A stretch of 64,000 bases of DNA. It comes from Streptomyces hawaiiensis (lineage in GTDB: Bacteria > Actinomycetota > Actinomycetes > Streptomycetales > Streptomycetaceae). The notes below the pieces were generated by a model. That model was not told the origin of the DNA. It saw only the letters and a list, made by a program, of their open reading frames with translations, and made no database searches. The position numbers and the translations under genes are program-made. This document shows positions 56,908-64,000 of this stretch, in pieces. Position 1 is the stretch's first letter, and each line of letters begins with the position of its first letter. The DNA lies in contig NZ_CP021978.1 in NCBI RefSeq assembly GCF_004803895.1, positions 3,100,001 through 3,164,000 on the forward strand, read 5' to 3'.

Positions 56908-56978
56908 GAACCCCAGGTCACAGCCCCCCACCCATACGCGTTTCCGCCCGGGGGTAGCCGTACGGCAAGATGGGGTGT
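56908..56978 (-). repeat. att-like site C beside int of the second AICE
   Basis: The inverted partner of site A (26931-27002); positions 56911-56945 match its reverse complement without a mismatch. It follows the int terminator, the place where AICE attachment sites lie. It is not tRNA-derived, which is unusual for this family, and corresponds to sequence upstream of ettA. Confidence 0.75.
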
Positions 56979-56999
56979 TACTTACCGTGAGAGGGCATG

Positions 57000-57040
57000 A
57001 AAAGGCCCCTCACCAGCGGGTTTGTCGCCGATGAGGGGCC
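57000..57040 (-). terminator. Intrinsic terminator of int
   Basis: GGCCCCTCA and TGAGGGGCC form a 9-bp stem with a 19-base loop, followed on the minus strand by TTTT, three bases beyond the int stop. Confidence 0.85.
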
Positions 57041-57043
57041 GTG

Positions 57044-58325
57044 TCAGGCAGCCTGGGCCGTCTCTGGGCCGTCGGGCGTCCCTGGGCCGTCATGTGCGTG
57101 ACCGGCGGCCCGATACATCGCTGAGATGGCTTTCCGGGTCCGGGTTTCGCTGGACGGCATGAGGTGCGTGTAGACGCGGAGCGTGAAGCCGGGATCGCTG
57201 TGGCCGAGGTAGAGGCTCAGGGCCTTGATGCTCTCCCCGGCGTCCAGGAGGACCGAGGCGTAGAAGTGCCGCAGGGCGTGCATGCCGTGCTCGCGGGCGG
57301 CGGCGTGGCGCTGGCCTTTCTCGGGGGTCGGGATGATGCCGGCGGATGCGAGCGCGGGCTTCCATGCCTGGTCGTTGAACGCCTGGCTCCAGATGGCTGC
57401 GCCGATGCCGCTCGTGAAGAGGAGCCGGTGTGTGACCTTGGGGCCGGTCGGGGTCAGCCAAGGCAAGGTCACTTCGACCGGCGGGAAGCACTCCAAGTGC
57501 CGGCGGAGCGCAGTCGACACTTCCGGGTCGAGCGGGACGTCCCGCAGCTTGCCACGCTTGGGCGGGGCGAAGACCAGCGTGCCGCGAACCTTCTTGACCT
57601 GCTGACGGACGTAGAGCCAGCCGAGGTCTCCGATGTTGTCGACGGCCAAGCCGAAGATCTCACCCTGTCGCAAGCCGCACCCGGCGCCCAGGTCGACCAT
57701 GGCCCGGTACCGGTCCGGCAGCCCGGCGCGTACGCCGAAGACCTGATCAGCGGACCACGGATGCACGCGTGACGGCACGGGGCGAGGTGCCTTGACCGAT
57801 CGAACCCGGCAAGGGTTTGAGGCAAGGAGACGGTCGTCCACGGCCGCGTTCAGCACCGAGGAGACCGCGTCGAAGATGAGACGTCGATACTGGGCGGATG
57901 CCACGGCGTCTTCGAGCTGGCGGTTCCAGTCGCGGATGTGCTCGGGCTGGAAGGAGCCGATGGGGCGCGTTCCGAGGTAGGGCAGGGCATGAAGGCGGAG
58001 CCTGCCTTCGACGGCGGCCCGGCTGGTGAGATCGGTCGTGAGGGCTGCCAGCCAACGGTCGGTGTACTCACGGAAGGTGGTGCGGGCGGCCCTTGGGTCG
58101 ATGTACTGCCCATCGGGCCATATCGGCTTCTACGTTGGTCAGCCAGGTGTCCGCCAAGCGCTTCTGCCTGTCCGGGAAGCTCTTCGACTTCTCTGTGCCG
58201 TCCGGGCCGATGTAGCGGGCGCGGTAGCGCATGCCCGTGCCGTGGCGGTCTGTCTTGACCTTGCGAGTCTTGCCGTCCGCGCCCACCTCGGTCCGGTACC
58301 AGCGGTCCTGGATATGCCCGGCCAC
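57044..58325 (-). pseudogene. int: Tyrosine integrase of the second AICE, frameshifted
   Basis: GTG 58325 overlaps the xis stop and opens a reading that begins AGHIQDRWYRTEVGADGKTR and runs to EADMAR near 58114. An extra base at about 58113 (CCCATCGGG where CCCACGGG is expected) shifts the frame; GQYIDPRAARTT continues in the next frame, which then runs to TGA 57044. The catalytic half is intact: GAGCGLRQGEI with the first Arg, HALRHFYASVLL with His-x-x-Arg-His, and VYTHLM with the Tyr. The last codons contain three GACGGCCCAG units, probable arm sites. As read, full-length integrase cannot be made without frameshift. Confidence 0.85.
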
Positions 58326-58522
58326 TAGGCAGCCTCCCCAAGCTGGGAGTCCACCCACGCGCGTACGTCGTCCGGGTCGAAGCGGAGATGCCGGCCAACT
58401 CGAAAGCCGCGGGGACCGGTGCGCTTGCGGCGCCACTGGTAGACCGTCTCGACGCTGGGAAGTTCGAACATCTCGACCAGGTCGTCAGGCGTCAGGAACC
58501 GGGTCGGCAACTCTGAGGCCAT
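58325..58522 (-). CDS. xis: Excisionase (Xis), second AICE
   Basis: A 65-residue MerR-like helix-turn-helix protein (FLTPDDLVEMFELPSVETVY, then HLRFDPDDVRAWVD), the same length as the first AICE's Xis but clearly diverged. ATG 58522 lies just after the rep stop, with GGGGAG within the rep end. The stop shares one base with the int GTG. Confidence 0.92.
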   Translation of the reverse strand: MASELPTRFLTPDDLVEMFELPSVETVYQWRRKRTGPRGFRVGRHLRFDPDDVRAWVDSQLGEAA

Positions 58523-58524
58523 GG

Positions 58525-59898
58525 TCAGTGCTCCCCTTCGGTGAGTTGGTCGCGTAGGGCTTCGCGGGCGGTTTCGCGGTTGAGTTGGATGTCGCGGGCG
58601 ATGGTGGCGGCGAGTGCGGATTCGCCGGGGGTGTGGCCGTGTCCGGCGTACTGCCAGTCGGCGAGGACCAGGACGGTGTCGGGCTCTCGGTCGTCCAGGC
58701 CGAGGGCGGCGTGTTCCTGGGCGGCGCGGTAGTCGGCGCGGGCCTGGCGCAGGGCGCCGAGGGTGGTGGAGTACCGGCGGGACTTGGAGGAGAAGTGGCC
58801 GCGGAAGCCGAGCATGTGTGCCCAGGCCCACAGGCGCCGGTCGGGGTAGAGCGGGTCGAGCTGCTTGCAGGCCTCGATGAGGCGGCGGGTGTGGTCGGGG
58901 ACTTGGTGGCGGTCGAGTTCGGAGAGTTCGCCGATGCGTCGGTCGAGGGTGCCGGTGTTCTCGGCGGCCTTGGTGGCGTACTTGGCCACGTAGGAGGCCA
59001 CGGCCTGCTCGGTGATGTCGGAGCCGTCCCCGAAGGCCTTCACGGGCCTCACATCGAGCTGGGTGCCCCAGCGAAAGGTGCGGACCGGTTGGTCCTCAGC
59101 GGCCGGTACGGCGACCGAAGTGTAGGAGTGCGCAGCAGCTGCACGGATCGAGTCGGCTATGAGATCGACCGTCGCCCAGGACGGCGGAGCGGTGTCCGGT
59201 CCCTCGGGGCCGTCGATGCGGATGACGGCATGGAAGTGCAGGGCGCCCCGCTTCTGGAACTCGGCGACCTTGCCGTACGAAAGGCGGGCGCACTCCTTCA
59301 GGTCCCGCTGGGTGATGCCGGCGCGAGCGGCGATCTCGCGGCGGAGCCGGTTGGTGAAGCGCTGCCAGAGCTGCCCGGCGTGGTTGTTGAACAGCACGGC
59401 ACCCGCGTAGTCGTACGTGGTCGGATCGAGGGCCGTGCCGAGCGCGCCATCGTCGGCAGCGTGGCGGACACCGCAGCGGCAGACGCCTCGGTCTGGCCGG
59501 TTGTGGACCGGGCCGAACGACGGAGCGGTGAGGGTGGCGAAGACCCGGGGGTGATCGCGGACGGTGGCGGGGATGTCGCGTCGTTCGTCTCCGGCCAGAC
59601 CCGCGCGGATGAGGTGGTAGGTGTCGCCCGCGTACGTCCAGGCGCAGGACGGGCAGCGGGAGGCTCGGCGGTTGCCGCAGGCGACGCGCAGGCGCCCGCC
59701 GGGCTCATTCTCGGTGCTGTAGCGGTGCAGGGTCTCGCCGGTCGTCTTGTCCCTGGCGAGGGTCCAGCCGGTGAGGTGGATGGGGTCAGCGCAGCCGCCG
59801 GTGCGGCGAATCTGCTCGTGCCAGCGGTCGAAGTCGGAGGCCGAGGCCACCCTCAGCAGGTCGCCGAGGGTGGTCGGGTCGAGCAGCAGGTCAGGCAC
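58525..59898 (-). CDS. Replication initiator (RepSA-like), second AICE
   Basis: A 457-residue rolling-circle initiator. The zinc-finger region CGNRRASRCPSCAWTYAGD is near residue 75-95; ALHFHAVIRIDG gives the HxH metal site near 215. It is highly similar to the truncated copy of the first AICE from CAWTYAGD onward. GTG 59898 overlaps the upstream gene by 8 bases. It starts replication of the excised circle. Confidence 0.92.
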   Translation of the reverse strand: MPDLLLDPTTLGDLLRVASASDFDRWHEQIRRTGGCADPIHLTGWTLARDKTTGETLHRYSTENEPGGRLRVACGNRRASRCPSCAWTYAGDTYHLIRAGLAGDERRDIPATVRDHPRVFATLTAPSFGPVHNRPDRGVCRCGVRHAADDGALGTALDPTTYDYAGAVLFNNHAGQLWQRFTNRLRREIAARAGITQRDLKECARLSYGKVAEFQKRGALHFHAVIRIDGPEGPDTAPPSWATVDLIADSIRAAAAHSYTSVAVPAAEDQPVRTFRWGTQLDVRPVKAFGDGSDITEQAVASYVAKYATKAAENTGTLDRRIGELSELDRHQVPDHTRRLIEACKQLDPLYPDRRLWAWAHMLGFRGHFSSKSRRYSTTLGALRQARADYRAAQEHAALGLDDREPDTVLVLADWQYAGHGHTPGESALAATIARDIQLNRETAREALRDQLTEGEH

Positions 59899-60076
59899 GG
59901 GCGCCCTCCCGCACGGGGCGGGGCTGGACGGTGCCCAGGCCGTTGCAGGCCCGGCAGTCGACGGTGATGATCCGCAGGTGGCCGTGCCGGTCGCGGCCGC
60001 CGGTGGTGATGGCGGCGGAGGCGTGTCCGTCGCAGTTCGGGCAGATGCGGGGCGCGGGTGCGGTGCGGTCGGTCAT
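59891..60076 (-). CDS. Small zinc-ribbon protein of the AICE
   Basis: A 61-residue protein from ATG 60076, with AAGGA upstream. CPNC near residue 12 and CRAC near residue 41 form a DnaJ-like zinc ribbon. It overlaps the rep start, so it is co-translated. Such short proteins are regular in streptomycete AICEs between the spread genes and rep; function unknown. Confidence 0.8.
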   Translation of the reverse strand: MTDRTAPAPRICPNCDGHASAAITTGGRDRHGHLRIITVDCRACNGLGTVQPRPVREGARA

Positions 60077-60165
60077 CCTGGGGGTTCCTTCCGGTTCAGT
60101 GGATCGGACAGGGACGGCGCCCGGAGCGGACGAGACTTGGCGGTTGAGGCCGCTCCGGGGGCCGG

Positions 60166-60487
60166 TCAGCGCCGCTTCGCCTCCGAGGCGAGGAGCGAGC
60201 GCAGGACGACGGCGCAGACGGCAACCGAGGCGCCGGTGACGGCGACCGCCAGGAGCATGGAGACCAGAACGGCGCCGACGACCAGAACCACGGCGGTACC
60301 GCCGCCGAGGAGGGCCAGAGCGGTTCCGGGTGAGCTGAACCGTCGGCCGGGACGGCGCGGGGGCCGGGGCCACCGGGGCGGGCTGCGGGGTCTGAGCGGC
60401 CGGGACGATGGTGGTCGGCTCGACCACGGCAGGCGGGCTGACCTGACCGGTCGGCGTGGGCATGCTCGGGATCTTCGGACGGAACAT
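60166..60487 (-). pseudogene. Spread-type membrane protein (SpdA/SpdB-like), frameshifted
   Basis: ATG 60487 follows GGGAG and starts MFRPKIPSMPTPTGQVSPPA, a Pro-rich head. After TVQLT the open frame turns into an Arg-rich non-sense reading. Adding one base to the GGG run at 60328-60330 restores GTALALLGGGTAVVLVVGAV and a second hydrophobic segment ending SEAKRR. The product would be about 107 residues with two membrane helices, used for intramycelial spread. One base appears missing. Confidence 0.75.
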
Positions 60488-60516
60488 CAGCGGTTCTCCC
60501 TTCCGGGGGCGGGCGG

Positions 60517-60671
60517 TTACTTGATGACGGTGTCGATGGCGGGGCAAGGACGCTGTCGGCGAGGAGGAAACCGCCGAGCAGCAGGACGGCGATGAGCCAG
60601 GCGGGCGGGCGGATGAGCTTGACGCCGAGGTAGCCGACGACGAGCAGCGCGAGCCAGAGCGGTACTTCCAT
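60517..60671 (-). pseudogene. Small two-helix membrane protein of the AICE, frameshifted
   Basis: ATG 60671 starts MEVPLWLALLVVGYLGVKLI and a second hydrophobic run (AWLIAVLLLGGFLLADSVLA). The usual ending AIDTVIK is in the next frame; one base is missing in the GGGG run at 60541-60544. Restored length is about 51 residues. As read, the frame runs on into a non-homologous tail. Confidence 0.75.
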
Positions 60672-60683
60672 GGCGGTGGCCTC

Positions 60684-60875
60684 CTAGCGGACGCGGCAGC
60701 GGTGGGTGCGGGCGGCGAGCTGGGCGGCGGACTGGCTGGAGTAGTCGGAGGACCAGCCGCAGCGGTCGGCGGTGCACACGGCGGCGTACTTGGTCTGGCC
60801 GTGGCGGTCGCGATGGGTGCCGATCTGCACGGGTCCGATGCGCATCACGGAGTGGAAGTGGTCGCGGGCGGGCAT
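60684..60875 (-). CDS. Mobile element transfer protein (small)
   Basis: A 63-residue basic protein from ATG 60875 (FHSVMRIGPVQIGTHRDRHG, then CTADRCGWSSDYSSQSAAQL). Two Cys pairs with His may bind zinc. It is a regular member of the AICE spread cluster. The start follows the previous stop by one base. Confidence 0.85.
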   Translation of the reverse strand: MPARDHFHSVMRIGPVQIGTHRDRHGQTKYAAVCTADRCGWSSDYSSQSAAQLAARTHRCRVR

Positions 60876-60876
60876 G

Positions 60877-61071
60877 TCAGTCGGTTTCCTCTCGGGTCAG
60901 GGCCGGGTCGGGGAAGGCGGCGCGGATACCGGCGGCGGTGGCCGGGTCGGTGGTGCGGCGGGCGGCTTCCTCGGCGAGCAGGTGCGCGAGGAGGGGCCGG
61001 TTCGCGGCGGCCATCTCGCGGGCGGCGTCGAGGTGGTCGGCGGCGGTCAGGTCGGCCGGGTCGCTGGTCAT
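60877..61071 (-). CDS. Small acidic AICE protein
   Basis: A 64-residue helical protein (DLTAADHLDAAREMAAANRP, then LLAHLLAEEAARR). It lies between the DUF2637 gene and the transfer protein, in the same operon. No catalytic motif; role unknown. Confidence 0.75.
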   Translation of the reverse strand: MTSDPADLTAADHLDAAREMAAANRPLLAHLLAEEAARRTTDPATAAGIRAAFPDPALTREETD

Positions 61072-61090
61072 GGCGTGGCTCCCGTCGAGG

Positions 61091-61796
61091 TCAGGCGAGT
61101 TGGGCGGCGATGGCGTCGGCCAGCTGGGGCGGGAGGCCGAGGCGGGCGCGCAGGGTGTCGGTGTCGATCGGCGAACCAGTACGGGCGTGGTGGTCGTCGG
61201 CGACCTTGCGAGCGTGGTCGACCAGCGCGGCCGGGACAGGCACCGCCGGAGCAGCGGCGACCGGGGCAGCCTCGGCAGGGGCGGACTCGGCAACCGGGAG
61301 GGCCGGGGTGTCGTCGACCGCCGGATGCGGCTCAGGCTCGGGTTCTGGTTCGGTCTCGGTAGCCAGATCGGAGTCCGGTTCGGCTACCGGGGCTGTGGGC
61401 GCCGGCGTTTCCGGCATCTGCTCTGGTGCGGAGTGGGCGAGGAGGGTGCCGCCCATGAAGGCCAGGGCGGGCCAGGGCGGGCCAGGCGGCGACGAGGATG
61501 CGTAGCCAGGCCGGGACGTCGGTCAGGTCGAGGAGTCCGGCGGTGGCGACGTTGGCGCCGAGCGAGGCGAACAGGGCGACGATGAACCAGCACCAGGCCA
61601 GCCGGGACGGCCCGTCGTTGCGCAGTCGCCGCCAGGAGGCGACCAGGAGCAGGTCGACGCTGATGGGGTAGGCCCAGGCTTTCCAGCCGTCCTGTCCGGC
61701 AGCTGCGGCGAGGTCGTGGAGGTGGGCGAAGGACAGCGCCCCGGCGATGACGGCCTGGACCAGGACGGCGTCGACGCGGAGAGCGGGGCGGGCCAT
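61091..61796 (-). pseudogene. DUF2637 spread/membrane protein, disrupted by 10-bp duplication
   Basis: ATG 61796 follows AAGGAG. The first 110 residues have four hydrophobic segments (LVQAVIAGALSFAHLHDLAA; WCWFIVALFASLGANVATAG), as in DUF2637 proteins. At 61461-61480 the unit GCCAGGGCGG is present twice in tandem; one copy fits the frame and the second shifts it. Beyond it, in the new frame, MGGTLLAHSAPEQMP opens an acidic Pro-rich linker and a C-terminal helical domain ending at 61091. With one copy removed the protein would be about 231 residues. Confidence 0.82.
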
Positions 61797-61881
61797 CACG
61801 TCTCCTTCCGGTGATGTGGCATGGCGGGGGTAGGGACTTGGCGCGAAGCGGTCGCGCCGACCGGTGGAGCAGGGAGGAGGG

Positions 61882-63237
61882 TCAGGCCGTGGCGGGGGCT
61901 GTCTTGGACAGCGGCACCCGGGCCGAGGGCAACGGGCCAGCCGCGGGCCGGTAGGCGGCCAGGGCGGGCACGTCGGGGGTGCGGTCGGCGTACTTGTTGC
62001 AGGTGTTCACGGCCTGGCGCAGCGAGGTGTGCGGGGCGCGGATGCGGTGCCATCCGCCGGTGGAGTCACCGGCGATTGCGATGCCGCGTGTCTCGGCGGG
62101 GATCTGGATGGCGGCCAGGACGGCGTCCGGGGAGATGTCGCCGAAGGCCATGTTGGCGCTTGTTTCGTCGTTGACGCGGTGGGCGGTGCGGCCGGTGAGC
62201 TGGGCGCGGAGCATGGTGATGCCCTTGCCGAGTTCGGAGCCGAAGCGCTGGCCGCAGATCTCCAGGTAGATGCCGGCCGCGCGGCCGAGCTGGGCGAGAC
62301 GGACCAGGGCGGTGATGATCCGGTCCCGGCGCTTCTCCTCGTCCTTGCTGGCGAACAGGGCGAGTTCGGCGACCTCGTCGACTAGGACCACGACCGGGAC
62401 GGGGCGGATGTCGTCGGGCAGGTCCCAGATGTCGGCGGCGATCTCCGCATCGGGCACCGCGACACTGATGCGCTGCTCGGCTCGGATCAGTTGATAGACC
62501 TCCTCCATGTGGGACACCAGGGCTTCGAGCAGTTCCAGGGCGGTGTCGGGGTTGTCGGCCAGGGCGGAGAAGCGGCGTGCCAACGGGAACAGCTCGACGC
62601 CTTGTTTGCAGTCGATGCCGACCAGGGCGACGTCCATCGGGGCCAGCCCGGCGACCAGGTTGCGCTGGTAGACAGACTTGCCCGACTCCGTGGCCCCGAG
62701 GGTCAGGCCGTGGGGGACGGCGCGGTAGTCGCGGTAGTGCACCGAGCCGTCTTCCCGCAACGCGACAGGAACCCGCATTGGACGCGTCTCGGTCTTGGCG
62801 GGCATCTGGACCTGCTTGAGCACGTCGTAGCCGGTCATCCGCACCTCAACGACGCCGGAGCGGACCTCGCGGGAGGTCACGCCGTACATCCCGAAGGAGT
62901 GGCGCAGCCGGTCCGTGGCGGCCGATACGTCGAAGGCGTCCTGTCCGGGGCGGAGCTTGAGCCGGAGAACCAGGCCGGTCCGGGTGGGCCGTAACCGCAG
63001 GATGCGCGGCACATGGGACTCAGGCACCGGCCGGTTGGTCACCCGGGCCAGGGTGAGGCGCCAGCGCGAGGGCGGGACCGTCAGCCCGCAGGCGTCCATG
63101 ACTGAGGCGTAGCGGACCAGGACCCGCACGGTCGCGATGAGGACCCCGAAGGTCAGCCAGTACCAGGCGGGGCGCCGCCACCGCAGGAGACCCGCAGCGG
63201 CGACGACCACAACTCCAGCGACCATGAACCAGGTCAT
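61882..63237 (-). CDS. FtsK/SpoIIIE-like DNA transfer protein (TraB/TraSA type)
   Basis: A 451-residue ATPase. Two N-terminal hydrophobic segments (MVAGVVVVAAAGLL; YWLTFGVLIATVRVLV) are followed by a basic linker and the motor domain: Walker A LGATESGKSVYQ near residue 205, Walker B VVVLVDEVAEL near 285, then QLGRAAGIYLEICGQR. AICEs move double-stranded DNA between hyphae through a hexamer of this protein. It lies three bases after the SCO3933-family gene stop. Confidence 0.92.
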   Translation of the reverse strand: MTWFMVAGVVVVAAAGLLRWRRPAWYWLTFGVLIATVRVLVRYASVMDACGLTVPPSRWRLTLARVTNRPVPESHVPRILRLRPTRTGLVLRLKLRPGQDAFDVSAATDRLRHSFGMYGVTSREVRSGVVEVRMTGYDVLKQVQMPAKTETRPMRVPVALREDGSVHYRDYRAVPHGLTLGATESGKSVYQRNLVAGLAPMDVALVGIDCKQGVELFPLARRFSALADNPDTALELLEALVSHMEEVYQLIRAEQRISVAVPDAEIAADIWDLPDDIRPVPVVVLVDEVAELALFASKDEEKRRDRIITALVRLAQLGRAAGIYLEICGQRFGSELGKGITMLRAQLTGRTAHRVNDETSANMAFGDISPDAVLAAIQIPAETRGIAIAGDSTGGWHRIRAPHTSLRQAVNTCNKYADRTPDVPALAAYRPAAGPLPSARVPLSKTAPATA

Positions 63238-63239
63238 GA

Positions 63240-63593
63240 TCAGGCCGCCTCAGAGGCCGAGCCGGTGGCGGCCAGGGAGGTGACGGCGACCGCGCGGAAG
63301 GCGATGCCGTGCCGCTTCTGGCCGTTGAACTCGTTCTCCCACGGTCGGGCGATCAGCCCCGTCAGGGCCACCGGCGTGCCCATAGCCAGGTCACTGGAGA
63401 TACCGGGCTCCGGGACGGTGATGGACAGGATCTCAACCTCGTTGTTCGCCGCGAACATCACGTCCACGGTCATCAGCTTGACGCCGTCGGCGTCGATAGC
63501 GATCTCACCGGTACGGCGGTCACGGACCTTGGGCTGCGGGGCCTTGGCCACCATCACGGTGGCGCCGGACGTCTCGACGGGGATCTGACGCAT
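63240..63593 (-). CDS. SCO3933-family regulatory protein
   Basis: A 117-residue beta-rich protein from ATG 63593, with AAGGGAG seven bases upstream. It reads MRQIPVETSGATVMVAKAP and has VALTGLIARPWENEFNGQKR near the C-terminus, an OB-like pattern. It is the usual first gene of the AICE transfer operon. A 20-bp palindrome 114 bases upstream probably controls it. Confidence 0.85.
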   Translation of the reverse strand: MRQIPVETSGATVMVAKAPQPKVRDRRTGEIAIDADGVKLMTVDVMFAANNEVEILSITVPEPGISSDLAMGTPVALTGLIARPWENEFNGQKRHGIAFRAVAVTSLAATGSASEAA

Positions 63594-63706
63594 GATGGAA
63601 CTCCCTTGAGAGGGGACGGGAGCGGCGTACTTGCTTGGCGGTGGGTCGCCGCTCCTGTGAACGTGGATGGAATGCCGCAGCAAAGCCACGGAGTGCTTTG
63701 CGCCAC

Positions 63707-63726
63707 CATCTGGTGCGCACCAGATG
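63707..63726. promoter_or_regulatory. 20-bp perfect palindrome
   Basis: CATCTGGTGCGCACCAGATG is its own reverse complement. Placed upstream of the transfer operon, it is a likely repressor operator. Confidence 0.7.
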
Positions 63727-63815
63727 TCAAGCGCTGTCGCGGGCCCGGCAACCTCAACTCGCCTGACTGTGACGGTTCCAGGAAAGCGCGCCAGGCAACG
63801 CACCGGTAGACAACA

Positions 63816-63842
63816 GGGGTTAACACGAGACCGGTTAACCCC
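63816..63842. promoter_or_regulatory. Inverted repeat GGGGTTAAC-N9-GTTAACCCC
   Basis: Perfect 9-bp arms at 63816-63824 and 63834-63842, about 75 bases before the HTH gene start. Candidate operator or promoter element for that gene. Confidence 0.6.
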
Positions 63843-63914
63843 TCCCGACCTGCGTCGATGTGAGGCATTCTGCTGTTACGGCTCAACAACCCCAGGAGGA
63901 ACGGCAGTACGGCA

Positions 63915-64000
63915 TGAGTGGACTCAGGGCAGCAAGAACGGCACGAGCCTGGTCACAGGAGCATCTGGTGCGGGAGATCGAGCGTCACGCACGTCAGCAC
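63915..64000 (+). CDS. HTH (XRE-like) regulator, N-terminal part only
   Basis: ATG 63915 opens a frame to the window edge: SGLRAARTARAWSQEHLVRE is the first helix pair of an XRE-type helix-turn-helix. AGGAGG lies 15 bases before the ATG, which is long, so the start is not certain. It diverges from the transfer operon across two palindromes. The rest of the gene is outside the window. Confidence 0.6.

Larger units (their letters stand above)
63594..63914. other. Divergent promoter region of the second AICE
   Basis: 321 bases between the transfer operon (minus) and the HTH gene (plus). It has lower G+C near 63640-63690 and holds two candidate operators, at 63707-63726 and 63816-63842. Confidence 0.5.

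Overview
The window is high-GC actinobacterial DNA and the gene content and order point to Streptomyces: GTG/TTG starts, ATGA-type gene overlaps, an SsbB-type SSB paralogue beside two large GTPases, a GlnX-GlnH-PknG locus with PP2C, vWA and FHA genes, an LAXTG surface protein, and pSAM2-type integrative elements (AICEs). Species cannot be fixed from sequence alone.

Layout. 1-11.4 kb is chromosomal backbone: the end of a PadR-like regulator with an ABC exporter, an HNH endonuclease, an MscS channel, and a sugar-uptake operon (ROK regulator, binding lipoprotein, two permeases, GH4 glycosidase, GlcNAc-type kinase). 11.8-22.7 kb is the nutrient-sensing kinase locus: GlnX-like membrane protein, GlnH-like binding protein, an unknown helical protein, PknG kinase, PP2C phosphatase, vWA protein, and an FHA protein whose reading frame is broken by an apparent missing base. 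22.7-26.9 kb holds a methyltransferase, a truncated globin, a hypothetical protein, a thioesterase and the translation factor EttA.

27-48.9 kb is accessory: a GntR regulator divergent from four small genes, an RHS polymorphic toxin with its probable immunity gene, a tRNA-Arg(CCT)-like 3' fragment, orphan genes, a two-domain TerD protein, a low-GC histidine kinase/response regulator pair, and a collapsed AICE (pif joined to a 5'-truncated rep, then xis and int) abutting an intact tRNA-Arg(UCU). 49.3-55.2 kb returns to backbone (two GTPases, ssb, LAETG surface protein), followed by a HAD protein and an APH-family protein. From 56.9 kb to the end is a second AICE on the minus strand (att, int, xis, rep, small spread/transfer genes, FtsK-like Tra, SCO3933-family regulator, start of an HTH gene). 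Several of its genes carry short indels.

The main observation is a pair of about 71-bp att-like sequences in inverted orientation, one upstream of ettA (26931-27002) and one beside int of the second AICE (56908-56978). They bound the segment that carries ssb. In mycobacteria the ssb paralogue and ettA are adjacent and co-directional. Here ssb points away from ettA across 26 kb, and flipping the bounded segment would restore the expected order. I infer a site-specific or repeat-mediated inversion of about 30 kb, but could not compare with other genomes.
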